59,132 nucleotides of DNA from Curtobacterium sp. MMLR14_010 (GTDB taxonomy: Bacteria > Actinomycetota > Actinomycetes > Actinomycetales > Microbacteriaceae). Below the pieces are notes generated by a model, which saw only the letters and a list, made by a program, of their open reading frames with translations, was not told the origin of the DNA and did not search any database. This document shows positions 20,118-27,527 of this stretch, in pieces. The translations under genes were made by a program, and so were the position numbers. How positions within the stretch are numbered: position 1 is the first letter of the stretch; every line of letters starts with the position of its first letter. The stretch is from assembly GCF_001865015.1 (NCBI RefSeq), contig NZ_MJGV01000046.1, forward strand, positions 286,492 through 345,623. Reading direction: 5' to 3'.

Positions 20118-20138
20118 CTTGAGTGCCTTCGACTCAAT
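20118..20138 (-). promoter_or_regulatory. HAIR-type operator (HspR binding site)
   Basis: CTTGAGT-N7-ACTCAAT on the plus strand matches the actinobacterial HAIR consensus CTTGAGT-N7-ACTCAAG at 13 of 14 arm positions. It lies between ybaK and the Clp start codon, within 20-40 nt of the latter. HspR represses dnaK and clpB through such sites in Streptomyces and mycobacteria. Confidence 0.8.
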
Positions 20139-20196
20139 GCAACGCAGGAGGGACCGGGGCATTCCCGGTCGTGGGAAGAAGTTGCGCCGACCCGAC

Positions 20197-20676
20197 TCAG
20201 GTCCGCGCGATGGCTGCCGTGGACGCTTCCGTGACGCGCAGGAGGTCCGCCGGCGCGATCTCGATGTCGAAACCGCGACGACCACCGGAGACGAAGATCG
20301 TCGGGTAGTCGGACGCCGACGCGTCGAGCACCGTGGGGATCTTCGAGCGCTGCCCGACGGGACTGATGCCACCGACGACGTACCCGGTGCGCTTCTCCGC
20401 CAGGGCAGGGTCGGCGAGGCTCGCCTTCTTGCCGCCGACCGCCGCGGCGATGGCCTTGAGGTCGAGCCGGTTCGCCACGGGGACGATCGCCACCGCCAGT
20501 GCGCCGTCGACGGACACGACGAGCGTCTTGAACACCTGCTCCTCGCGGAGTCCGAGCGCGGCGGCCGCCTCTTCGCCGAAGTTCGTCGCCGTCTCGTGGT
20601 GCTCGTACACGTGTGGGACGAACGGCACGCCCGCACGCTCCAGCGCCAGCGTCGCGGGGGTGCTCGGGGAGGTCAT
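20197..20676 (-). CDS. ybaK: YbaK/EbsC-family aminoacyl-tRNA deacylase
   Basis: Trans-editing enzyme that likely hydrolyses mischarged Cys-tRNA(Pro). 159 aa with the family pattern: HVYEHHETATNFGEEAAAALGL, the conserved lysine in QVFKTLVV, and the glycine loop GYVVGGISPVGQR. The true start is the ATG at 20674-20676 with GGGAGG 8 nt upstream; the open frame runs much further. It lies 97 nt upstream of the Clp gene on the same strand, but the HAIR promoter in the gap suggests separate heat-shock control for Clp. Confidence 0.92.
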   Translation of the reverse strand: MTSPSTPATLALERAGVPFVPHVYEHHETATNFGEEAAAALGLREEQVFKTLVVSVDGALAVAIVPVANRLDLKAIAAAVGGKKASLADPALAEKRTGYVVGGISPVGQRSKIPTVLDASASDYPTIFVSGGRRGFDIEIAPADLLRVTEASTAAIART

Positions 20677-20742
20677 GCGGCGATCCTCCCGCGCCGGACC
20701 CACGAGCGGACCACGGCACGCGGGGCTTACGCTGAACGGACC

Positions 20743-21027
20743 ATGACCGTCATCGAGGTGATCCTGCGCGCAGTCGCCGCGCTGCTCGCCGTCGACCCCG
20801 CCACCGGTGTCCTGCCGCTGTTCGCCGTGGCCGCGCTCGGCGTCGCGGCCGTCGCCGCCGCGGTGGTCGTCGCGCAGCTGGTCGCCCTGGCACTCGGGAT
20901 CCGGGTCGGTCCCGGTCCGTCCGTGGTCGACCGCCCCGTGGACGCCGTCACGCGGATCGCGTGGAGCCACCCCGACGCCGCCGGACACGCGCGTCCACGG
21001 GCTCCCGGAGTCGTCCGCGCGACCTGA
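20743..21027 (+). CDS. Small membrane protein upstream of YidC paralogue (DUF6412-like)
   Basis: 94-aa protein with two hydrophobic stretches (about residues 5-18 and 24-50) and a polar C-terminal tail. Similar short proteins next to YidC-type insertases in actinobacteria have, from memory, been annotated as DUF6412; I am only moderately sure. ATG at 20743. It is 63 nt upstream of the YidC-like gene on the same strand, so the two probably form an operon. Confidence 0.7.
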   Translation: MTVIEVILRAVAALLAVDPATGVLPLFAVAALGVAAVAAAVVVAQLVALALGIRVGPGPSVVDRPVDAVTRIAWSHPDAAGHARPRAPGVVRAT

Positions 21028-21029
21028 CG

Positions 21030-21041
21030 CCGATCGATCGG
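21030..21041. other. 12-bp perfect palindrome between the membrane genes
   Basis: CCGATCGATCGG sits 3 nt after the upstream stop codon. It could be a regulatory site or chance in high-GC DNA. Confidence 0.25.
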
Positions 21042-21090
21042 TGGCGGGTCGCCCACATGACCCCGACCACCCCACTCGAACGGAACCGTC

Positions 21091-21828
21091 ATGGACCTCT
21101 CCACCCTGCCCGTCATCGGCACGCTGCTGCAGCTCGGCGCCGACCTGCTCGCCACGCTCTCCGGAGCGCTCTCCCCCGTCGCCGGGACGCTCGCCGCGGC
21201 GCTGGCCGTCGTGCTCGTGACCCTGGCGGTGCGCGCCCTGCTCGTGCCGCTGTCCGTCCTGCAGGTCCGGGCCGAGCGGGACCGGCGCCGGCTCGCCCCG
21301 CAGCTGGCCGCCCTCCGGAAGCGCCACGGTGCCGACCGGGAGCGACTGCAGCGTGCCGTGCAGGAGCTGTACACCGCCGAGCGGGTGTCCCCGCTCGCCG
21401 GCTGCCTGCCCGTCCTCGCGCAGGCGCCGGTCGTCTCGCTGCTGTACACGCTCTTCACGCACACGACCATCGCGGGGGCGTCGAACGTCCTGCTCGAGGC
21501 CACGCTCGCCGGGGTGCCGCTCGGGCAGTCCCTCGTCGCGGTCGTCACCTCGCCGCTGTGGGTGCACGCATGGGTGGTGGTCGTGCTGCTCGTCGTGCTC
21601 GCCGTCGTGGTCGAGGCCACGCGCCGGTCGGCCCTGCACTGGAACCCGGTGGCGACACCGGACGCCGAGGTGCCCGGCGCCGCTGCCACGACGGCGATCG
21701 GACGGTGGGCACCGTTCCTGACGGTCGGGTTCGCGGCGATCGCCCCGCTCGCCGCCGCGCTCTACGTCGTGACGAGCGCCACGTGGACGTACGGCGAGCG
21801 GGCGGTGCTGCGGCGGCTGGCGCGCTGA
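21091..21828 (+). CDS. YidC/Oxa1-family membrane insertase paralogue
   Basis: 245-aa polytopic membrane protein of the YidC/Oxa1/Alb3 type, which insert helices into the membrane. It has a basic loop after the second hydrophobic segment (VRAERDRRRLAPQLAALRKRHGADRERL) followed by the conserved PLAGCLPVLAQAPVVSLLYTLF segment, where Gram-positive YidCs carry a hydrophilic-groove arginine earlier in the helix (R in TLAVRALLVPLSVLQ). This is probably a second, shorter copy: the housekeeping yidC normally lies beside rnpA and oriC. Its partner may be the small membrane protein upstream. Confidence 0.88.
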   Translation: MDLSTLPVIGTLLQLGADLLATLSGALSPVAGTLAAALAVVLVTLAVRALLVPLSVLQVRAERDRRRLAPQLAALRKRHGADRERLQRAVQELYTAERVSPLAGCLPVLAQAPVVSLLYTLFTHTTIAGASNVLLEATLAGVPLGQSLVAVVTSPLWVHAWVVVVLLVVLAVVVEATRRSALHWNPVATPDAEVPGAAATTAIGRWAPFLTVGFAAIAPLAAALYVVTSATWTYGERAVLRRLAR

Positions 21829-21834
21829 GGCGGC

Positions 21835-22029
21835 TCAGCCCTCGTGCTTCGGGCCCTCGTCGACGGGGTCGTACTCGGTGTCGCGTCCCTGCTCCTCTGA
21901 GGGGAGCGGGACGTGGCGCTCGGTGCCGCTGCCGCCGGGGCTCGTCGCGACGTAGTCCGCCTCGCCGGACTGGGTGTCGTGGCTGAGCGGTTCGAGGGTC
22001 TCGGGGTCTGGCTCGCGTGCGTCGGTCAT
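21835..22029 (-). CDS. Small acidic hydrophilic protein (64 aa)
   Basis: Unrecognised, strongly acidic and probably disordered protein (MTDAREPDPETLEP..., ending EYDPVDEGPKHEG). No membrane segment or cysteine. It converges on the YidC-like gene with a 6-nt gap. GGGAGG abuts the ATG directly, so a G-rich stretch about 11 nt upstream is the more likely ribosome-binding site. Real-gene status rests on coding bias and composition. Confidence 0.6.
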   Translation of the reverse strand: MTDAREPDPETLEPLSHDTQSGEADYVATSPGGSGTERHVPLPSEEQGRDTEYDPVDEGPKHEG

Positions 22030-22127
22030 CCTCCCGGCGTACTCCCCCCGATCTGGGTGCGCGCCGGAGCAGTCCGAGTGCCAGCATGAGAACCGACGAG
22101 AGCAACGACCGGAGCCCGGGAGTGCGC

Positions 22128-23003
22128 ATGGCCGACGACGACCGCGACACCGCGATCGAACGCGCGCGCCTCGAGGGCATCGCCTGGGGTGCCGGGTCGA
22201 GCGAGGCCGAGGCGGCTCGGGCACGTGTCGCGCTCGGGGACCTGCAGCGCGGGCGCGGACGGATCCGCGTCGCGGTGACCCCTGCGGCCACCGGTGCGGC
22301 GAAGGCGACCGGCGTCGTGGCGGCGGCCAGTGTCGCGGAGGCGCCCGGTGTCTTGGAGGGGCCCGGTGTCGTGCAGGCGGAGCGGCGGGACCAGGCCGAC
22401 CCGAGCCTCCAGGCCGACCCTGGTGACGTGCCGGACCGCGAGCCGGTCGACCGAGGCGACCAGGACACCGAGCCAGCGGCAGCCGGACGCCCGTGGGCCA
22501 GGCCGCTCCGCCTGGCGCGGTGGGCGCTCGCACGGCCGTGGGTGGCGGGCGGGGTCGCGGCCGTCGTGGTCGTGGCGTTCGGGACGGGACTCGCCGTCGG
22601 CACCGCGCACCCGGCCACGCCCTCGTCCCCGTCGGTGACGCCGACCGCCGGGGCCGTGACGCTCGAGCAGCTGCTCGACGCTCCGCAGACCTACGCCGAC
22701 CAGCTGCCGGGAGCGTTCGACGCGCCGGTCAGCCTGCACACGACGCGCCTCGTGTTCACGAACCGGTCCCTCAGCGGGGACGACGCCGCGACGCCCTGGA
22801 CGGTGTGGGCCGGGGTCGGCACGGACCGGGCGACCATCTGCCTGGTCGCGACCGCCGACCGTCGACACGCGACCAGCGCCTGCTACCCCCGGCAGGACGC
22901 GCTGCACGGGTCGGTGTCGCTGTCGGCGTCGTCGCTGAGCGGCACGCTGACGGTCGACCTGGTCGGCGGCGGGGTGCGCGGCACGGTCACGAACGAGTTC
23001 TGA
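22128..23003 (+). CDS. Single-pass membrane protein with exposed C-terminal domain
   Basis: Unknown protein of about 291 aa. Residues 1-145 are cytoplasmic, acidic and Ala/Asp/Arg-rich, with imperfect Gly/Val/Ala repeats. One TM helix (about 152-175, AGGVAAVVVVAFGTGLAVG) is followed by a ~120-residue outside domain with two cysteines (ICLVATADRR and SACYPRQ) that could form a disulfide. Start: ATG 22128 with GGGAG 5 nt upstream; ATG 22086 is an alternative. The layout resembles anti-sigma or sensor-like proteins, but no sigma gene is adjacent. Confidence 0.7.
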   Translation: MADDDRDTAIERARLEGIAWGAGSSEAEAARARVALGDLQRGRGRIRVAVTPAATGAAKATGVVAAASVAEAPGVLEGPGVVQAERRDQADPSLQADPGDVPDREPVDRGDQDTEPAAAGRPWARPLRLARWALARPWVAGGVAAVVVVAFGTGLAVGTAHPATPSSPSVTPTAGAVTLEQLLDAPQTYADQLPGAFDAPVSLHTTRLVFTNRSLSGDDAATPWTVWAGVGTDRATICLVATADRRHATSACYPRQDALHGSVSLSASSLSGTLTVDLVGGGVRGTVTNEF

Positions 23004-23016
23004 CGCCGGGTGGGTT

Positions 23017-23026
23017 GGAGCGCTCC
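23017..23026. promoter_or_regulatory. GGAGCGCTCC palindrome upstream of the MFS gene
   Basis: A 10-bp perfect palindrome of the type recognised by some LacI-family regulators (core of CebR-like sites), about 190 nt before the MFS start. It may be chance. Confidence 0.25.
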
Positions 23027-23215
23027 TTCGAAGTTCCTCCGTGCCCTCGCGGTCCCGCGTGGTCGCGTGCGACACTGGATGGATCGCACTCGCCGTGGAG
23101 TGACCAACACACAACCAACCACCGCGAGCGCGCACTGCCCGACCGACCAGGTCGTGGTGTCGTCGACGTGACGAACCCGTCGCGCGCTCCACCACGTCCC
23201 GAGGAGGTCAGCCCC

Positions 23216-24595
23216 GTGTCCACGAGCACCGCGTCCGTCACCACCACGTCGACCGCGTCGACCACGTCCGTCACGACGTCCGTCCTGACCTCGAAGGCCG
23301 TCGTCGGCATCGCCGTCCTCGGCCTCGCCACGTTCTTCGCCATCACCACCGAGCTGATGCCCGTCGGACTGCTCGGCACCATGAGCACCGACCTGGGCGT
23401 CACCGAGTCGCAGATGGGGATCGTCATCACCGTGTACGCCGCGGCCGTGGCGATCCTGGCACTGCCGCTGACGTCGTTCACCGCGCGGCTGCCGCGGAAG
23501 GCCGTGCTCGTCGCGACCCTGGTGGGCTACGCCGTGTCGAACCTCATGGTCGCGCTCGCGCCCTCGTTCGCCGTGGTCTGCGCGGGTCGTGTGGTCGGCG
23601 GCGTCGCGCACGCCCTCTTCTTCTCCGTCGCGTCGGCCTACGCCACCCGGATCGTCCCCCCGCGCCTCGCCGGCCGGGCGATCGCGTTCGTGTACTCGGG
23701 CAGCTCGCTCGGCTTCGTGATCGGTGTACCGCTCGCCACCGGGGTCGGGCAGTCGATCGGGTGGCGTCCGGCCGTCGGGTCGGTGGCCGTGTGCGCCGCG
23801 GCACTGGCCGTCGTCGCGGCCCTGTTCCTGCCGGCCGTCCGCGGCACGTCGTCGCCGCACATCGGGTCGCCGCGGGCGTGGGCGCGCACCGGGCTGCTCG
23901 CCGTGGTGGTCGCCGACCTGCTGCTCTTCGCCGGGCACTACATCGTCTACACGTACGTCGGCCCCTACGCGATCGACGCCGGGCTCGACACGGGCCTGGT
24001 CAGCGGGGCGCTGCTGGTCCTCGGCGGCACCGGCGTCATCGGGCTGTGGCTGGCCGGCGTGTTCGTCGACAGCGCGCCCCGGCAGACGCTCATCGTGGCC
24101 GTCGCGGTGATGGCGGCGTCGTTCGTGGCGCTGCCGTTCGTGCACGGCTCGATCGTCGGGACGATGGTCGTCGCCGGCGTCTGGATGGCGGCGAACGGCA
24201 CCACGGGCACGCTCTTCATGGCGGCGGCGATCCGGGCCGGGGGCGTCTCCCCGGACATCGCCGGGGCCCTGGTCAACGGGGCGTCGAACATCGGCATCGC
24301 GGGCGGTGCGGCCATCGGCGGGCAGGTGCTCGGGATGACGGGCATGCAGACGCTGCCGATCGCCGGGGCCGTCGTGCTGCTCGGGTCCCTCGGCGTGGTG
24401 GTCGCGGCGCGTCGGGGCTTCCCGGTGCACTCGTCGCACCAGGAGCACCTGTCGACGTCGTCGATCGAGGCGATCACGTCCTCGCTCGCCGTCGTCACCA
24501 CGTCGATCCCGACGATCAGCCGGGCGATCCAGACGATGACGGGCTCGGTCGCCACGGTGACCGGGTCGCAGCGGACGCGGCGCGTGCACGAGTAG
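23216..24595 (+). CDS. MFS efflux transporter (DHA1/AraJ type)
   Basis: Drug- or sugar-efflux type major facilitator, 459 aa, about 12 TM helices. The helix A signature ATFFAITTELMPVGLLG (T/E-L-M/L-P-x-G-L-L) is typical of the AraJ/YdhP drug:H+ antiporter subgroup, followed by a short loop with FTARLPRKAVL. Both termini are unusually rich in Ser/Thr/Val (STASVTTTSTASTTSVTTSV at the start). GTG start at 23216 with GAGGAGG 8 nt upstream; the longer open frame before it is out of context. The substrate is unknown. Confidence 0.92.
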   Translation: MSTSTASVTTTSTASTTSVTTSVLTSKAVVGIAVLGLATFFAITTELMPVGLLGTMSTDLGVTESQMGIVITVYAAAVAILALPLTSFTARLPRKAVLVATLVGYAVSNLMVALAPSFAVVCAGRVVGGVAHALFFSVASAYATRIVPPRLAGRAIAFVYSGSSLGFVIGVPLATGVGQSIGWRPAVGSVAVCAAALAVVAALFLPAVRGTSSPHIGSPRAWARTGLLAVVVADLLLFAGHYIVYTYVGPYAIDAGLDTGLVSGALLVLGGTGVIGLWLAGVFVDSAPRQTLIVAVAVMAASFVALPFVHGSIVGTMVVAGVWMAANGTTGTLFMAAAIRAGGVSPDIAGALVNGASNIGIAGGAAIGGQVLGMTGMQTLPIAGAVVLLGSLGVVVAARRGFPVHSSHQEHLSTSSIEAITSSLAVVTTSIPTISRAIQTMTGSVATVTGSQRTRRVHE

Positions 24596-24669
24596 CGAGG
24601 CCGCGGGCGCGGTGCGGACGCGGGCGTGGGCGGGTGCTACCCGTGCGCCGCCGTGCGCCGCCCGTGCCC

Positions 24670-24778
24670 GACCGGTCACGACACCCCGGGTGCGCTCCAC
24701 CGACCGGTCACGAGTCGTAGCAGTCGAGCGGCCGAGGAGACGATCCTCGGCCGCTCGGCAGCAGTGAGCGGGGTGTCG
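24670..24778. repeat. Second copy of the dispersed inverted motif
   Basis: 24670-24687 is the exact reverse complement of 129-146. A partial copy (GACCGGTCACGA) begins at 24702. The 15-mer 24764-24778 is the reverse complement of 38-52. So, as at the window start, two inverted copies about 80-100 nt apart bracket the stretch. 24596-24791 holds no gene. Confidence 0.6.
24725..24757. terminator. Bidirectional terminator hairpin
   Basis: Perfect 14-bp stem (CGAGCGGCCGAGGA with its complement, loop GACGA) between the convergent MFS and surface-protein genes. Confidence 0.75.
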
Positions 24779-24791
24779 GGACCCCTCGGCC

Positions 24792-26894
24792 TCAGTCCTG
24801 CAGGTGCTGCGTCCGGCGACGGTTGCGGACTGCGCGGAAGGTCAGCAGCCCTGCCCCGAGGAGCACGAGCACACCGGCCGCGATGGCCGCGGGGGTGATG
24901 TCCGCGCCGGTGTAGGCGAGCGGTCCGTTCGAGCCGCTGCCCCCGGTCGAGGACACCGGGGTTGACCCGGCTCCACCGCCGGCGGACGGCACCGGTGCGA
25001 CGGTCGGCGTGGGCGACGGCGACGCGGTCGGGACCGGCGTCGGGGTCGGCGTCGGCGTCGGGGTGGGAGTCGGCACCGCGGCAGCCGGGACGACGAGCGC
25101 GAGCGGCGCGGCCGACCCGGTCTCTGGCGTCACGACGGTCTGCGGCTCCCCGGCGGTGTCACCCGCGCCGGCGACGACCTCGTAGGACGTGGTCGGCTCC
25201 AGGCCGGTCAGGTCGAAGGTGCCGTCCCTGCCCGTGGTCGCGGTGACCGCGGCGCCGGAGTCGGGCTCGGTCGGGGTGGCGACGACGGTGACGCCCGCGA
25301 CGGGGTCGCCGTTCGTGTCCGTCACGGTGCCGGGCTGGTCGACGACCACCTCGGCGGGGGCCTGCGGCGTCGCGAACGGCAGGTCCGCCGTGACGTCACC
25401 GGCGGTCGAGTCCGCCGGGACCGTCGTCGGTCCGGTCGCACCGGGCACGGGCGTCGTCGTGCGCACCGAGTACGCGCCGGGCGCCGCGGCGAACAGGTAG
25501 GAGCCCGCGGCGTCGGTCTCGGTCGACCCGACGAGCACACCGTCGGCGTCGAGGAGCTCCACGACGACCCCGGCGGGCACGGAGGTGCCGTCGATGGTCA
25601 CGGTGCCGGTGATGGTGTTCACGGCACTTGGCGCGGCGATCGGTGCCTGCGGGACCGGCTGGGTGTCGGCGGCGCCGGTCGTGATGGTGGTCGGCGCCTC
25701 GTCACCCACGGTGACGCTGAGGTCGGTCGACGCCGGCAGGTCGGATCCGGTGTAGACGCCGTCGCTGTTGGTGACGACCTCGACGGGCGGCTCGTCCGGC
25801 GCGGCCGGGTCGGTGATGACGACGGGGACGTTCGCGGCGGGGTGGCCCTCGCCGTCGGTCACGGTGCCGATCACCGACGTGGTCGCGGGAGGCGAGGTGA
25901 ACGGGAAGTCCACGGTGCGGTCGACGCCGCCCGGCGTGGTGTTCAGCGAGACGTCGGGGACGGACGCGGTGCCGGTGGCCCCCGACGGCGCGGTGACGTC
26001 CACGCGGTAGCCGTTGATCACGGGCAGCTGCGGGAAGACGTAGCGTCCCTCTGCGTCGGTCGTCGTGGTGTAGCTCGTGCCGCGCAGCGCGGTGACGGTG
26101 ACCGTCGCGCCCGGGATCGCCGCACCGTCGAGCGTCGCGACGCCCGAGATCGCGGCCGTGCGGTTCGCGAACCAGGTCTGGTACACGGGGAACCCGCTGC
26201 GCTGCTGGTAGGTGATCGTCAACGAGTCCAGCGGCACGGTCGGGGTGAACCAGGCCGTCGCGCCGGCGGTGTCGTTGGCGGCCGCGTTGCCCGTGAGCGT
26301 GCGGGTCGCCGGGTCCCATGTGGGGACGTCCTGGCCCGCCGTCACGCCGCCGGGGTCGGACGGGCAGGACCATCCGCCGGGCGAGACCGAGGAGCAGGAG
26401 TTGTAGCCGCTCTGGAACCCGAGCTGCGCCGCCGTCGCGGTCCCGCCGCCCTGGGTGGTGGCGGAGATCGTCGCCTGGTCGGCGTCGACGTCACCGAGCA
26501 CGAAGGACCAGCTGGAGGCGCCCGGCGTCGGCGTGGCGAACGTGTAGGTGGTCGTCGACGACCCCGCGGCCGTCGGCGAGTCGGTGTTCGGACGCTGGTT
26601 CATGTACGTGGAGCCGCGGCTCGACCCGTACACCGCGCCGGGGGCCGTCGACGGTCCCTGCCAGGTCGAGGCACCGCTGATCACCGTGGACTGCCGCGAG
26701 TTCGACGTGAACGTCGTCTCCGGGAACCCCGGCAACGTCATCGTCCCCGTGTAGGCCTTGCTCGCCCCGCTGAGCGTGAACGTGCCCCAGTGCCCGTTCG
26801 GCTCAGCCGATGCGCTGGTCGCTCCCCCGAGTGCCAGCCCGGCTCCGAGCACGATCCCGGTCAACCCGGCTGTCATCATCCGCCAGCGGCGCAT
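24792..26894 (-). CDS. Cell-wall-anchored surface protein with Cna-B/SpaA-like repeats
   Basis: Predicted sortase-anchored adhesin-like protein, 700 aa. Signal peptide (MRRWRMMTAGLTGIVLGAG...), probably cleaved after SASA. An N-terminal domain to about residue 250 with one Cys pair is followed by at least three beta-sandwich repeats of the Cna-B/carboxypeptidase-regulatory type (GTVTDGEGHPAANVPVVI, GTVTIDGTSVPAGVVVEL, GTVTDTNGDPVAGVTVVA). Then come a (PT)n stalk and a sorting signal LAYTG (659-663) with hydrophobic tail and RNRRR end. LAxTG is the form used by class E sortases in high-GC Gram-positives. The ATG has AGGGGAG 5 nt upstream; GTG 26912 is an alternative. No sortase gene is nearby. 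Confidence 0.9.
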   Translation of the reverse strand: MRRWRMMTAGLTGIVLGAGLALGGATSASAEPNGHWGTFTLSGASKAYTGTMTLPGFPETTFTSNSRQSTVISGASTWQGPSTAPGAVYGSSRGSTYMNQRPNTDSPTAAGSSTTTYTFATPTPGASSWSFVLGDVDADQATISATTQGGGTATAAQLGFQSGYNSCSSVSPGGWSCPSDPGGVTAGQDVPTWDPATRTLTGNAAANDTAGATAWFTPTVPLDSLTITYQQRSGFPVYQTWFANRTAAISGVATLDGAAIPGATVTVTALRGTSYTTTTDAEGRYVFPQLPVINGYRVDVTAPSGATGTASVPDVSLNTTPGGVDRTVDFPFTSPPATTSVIGTVTDGEGHPAANVPVVITDPAAPDEPPVEVVTNSDGVYTGSDLPASTDLSVTVGDEAPTTITTGAADTQPVPQAPIAAPSAVNTITGTVTIDGTSVPAGVVVELLDADGVLVGSTETDAAGSYLFAAAPGAYSVRTTTPVPGATGPTTVPADSTAGDVTADLPFATPQAPAEVVVDQPGTVTDTNGDPVAGVTVVATPTEPDSGAAVTATTGRDGTFDLTGLEPTTSYEVVAGAGDTAGEPQTVVTPETGSAAPLALVVPAAAVPTPTPTPTPTPTPVPTASPSPTPTVAPVPSAGGGAGSTPVSSTGGSGSNGPLAYTGADITPAAIAAGVLVLLGAGLLTFRAVRNRRRTQHLQD

Positions 26895-26975
26895 GCGTTC
26901 TCCCCTGTTCACGCGTCGAGCCGTCTGCCTTGACGCTCCCTCATGCTATCCGCGGAACGAACCTGCGGGACGGAT

Positions 26976-26998
26976 CGAGACGTGTTCGTCACGTCTCG
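26976..26998 (-). terminator. Hairpin across the Nudix stop codon
   Basis: CGAGACGTG (26976-26984) and CACGTCTCG (26990-26998) form a 9-bp stem with a 5-nt loop. The Nudix TGA lies inside the stem-loop, so it may terminate transcription right at the gene end. Confidence 0.45.
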
Positions 26999-27459
26999 CG
27001 GCCACCGGCGAGCAGGTCGGCCACCGCGTCGAGCGCCGGGACCTGTCCGGCGACGAGCATCTCCCGCGCGTCCTCGCGGGCGACCCACCGGGCGTCGTCG
27101 ACCTCCGGCACCTCGACGAACCGCCCGGAACCCCGCGGGAGCTCGAGCCGGACGGTGTTGCTCCGCACCACGTCGACGGAGAAGGACGGCGCCGCACCGG
27201 CGAACACGATGACGCGTTTGCCCGAGGCCTGCCGGAACTCCCCCAGCTCGGTCCACGGCACGTCGGGTGCCGGGACGCCGATCTCCTCGTGGAACTCCCG
27301 CAGCGCGGCCTCGAGCGGCGGCTCGTCGGTGTACTCGCCCTTCGGGATCGACCACGCCCGCTCCCGCCGCCGCCAGAACGGGCCGCCCATGTGCGCGATG
27401 AACAGCTCGGTCCCGGACGCGCCGGTCCGGTACAGCAACAGTCCCGCGCTCCGCACCAC
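26989..27459 (-). CDS. Nudix hydrolase
   Basis: Small pyrophosphohydrolase (156 aa) acting on a nucleoside-diphosphate-linked substrate. The Nudix box is GEYTDEPPLEAALREFHEEIGV; the catalytic REFHEEIG core is intact, but the first spacer is one residue shorter than the consensus G-x5-E. The N-terminal AGLLLYRTG and HMGGPFWRRRERAWSIPKGEY segments match the NTP-pyrophosphohydrolase subgroup. GTG start (27459). It lies between the surface-protein and esterase genes, all on the minus strand. Confidence 0.92.
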   Translation of the reverse strand: MVRSAGLLLYRTGASGTELFIAHMGGPFWRRRERAWSIPKGEYTDEPPLEAALREFHEEIGVPAPDVPWTELGEFRQASGKRVIVFAGAAPSFSVDVVRSNTVRLELPRGSGRFVEVPEVDDARWVAREDAREMLVAGQVPALDAVADLLAGGRET

Positions 27460-27527
27460 GGCCCGAGGCTACGCTCGCCGCGCGCGCGTGGAGAGAGGGG
27501 TGGGGTGGAGCGATCGGCTCGGAGCGC

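Noticed and set aside
22493..23215. A 700-aa frame upstream of the MFS protein
   Set aside because: The part before 23216 is Arg-rich out-of-frame translation of the preceding gene; the MFS start has its own strong RBS.
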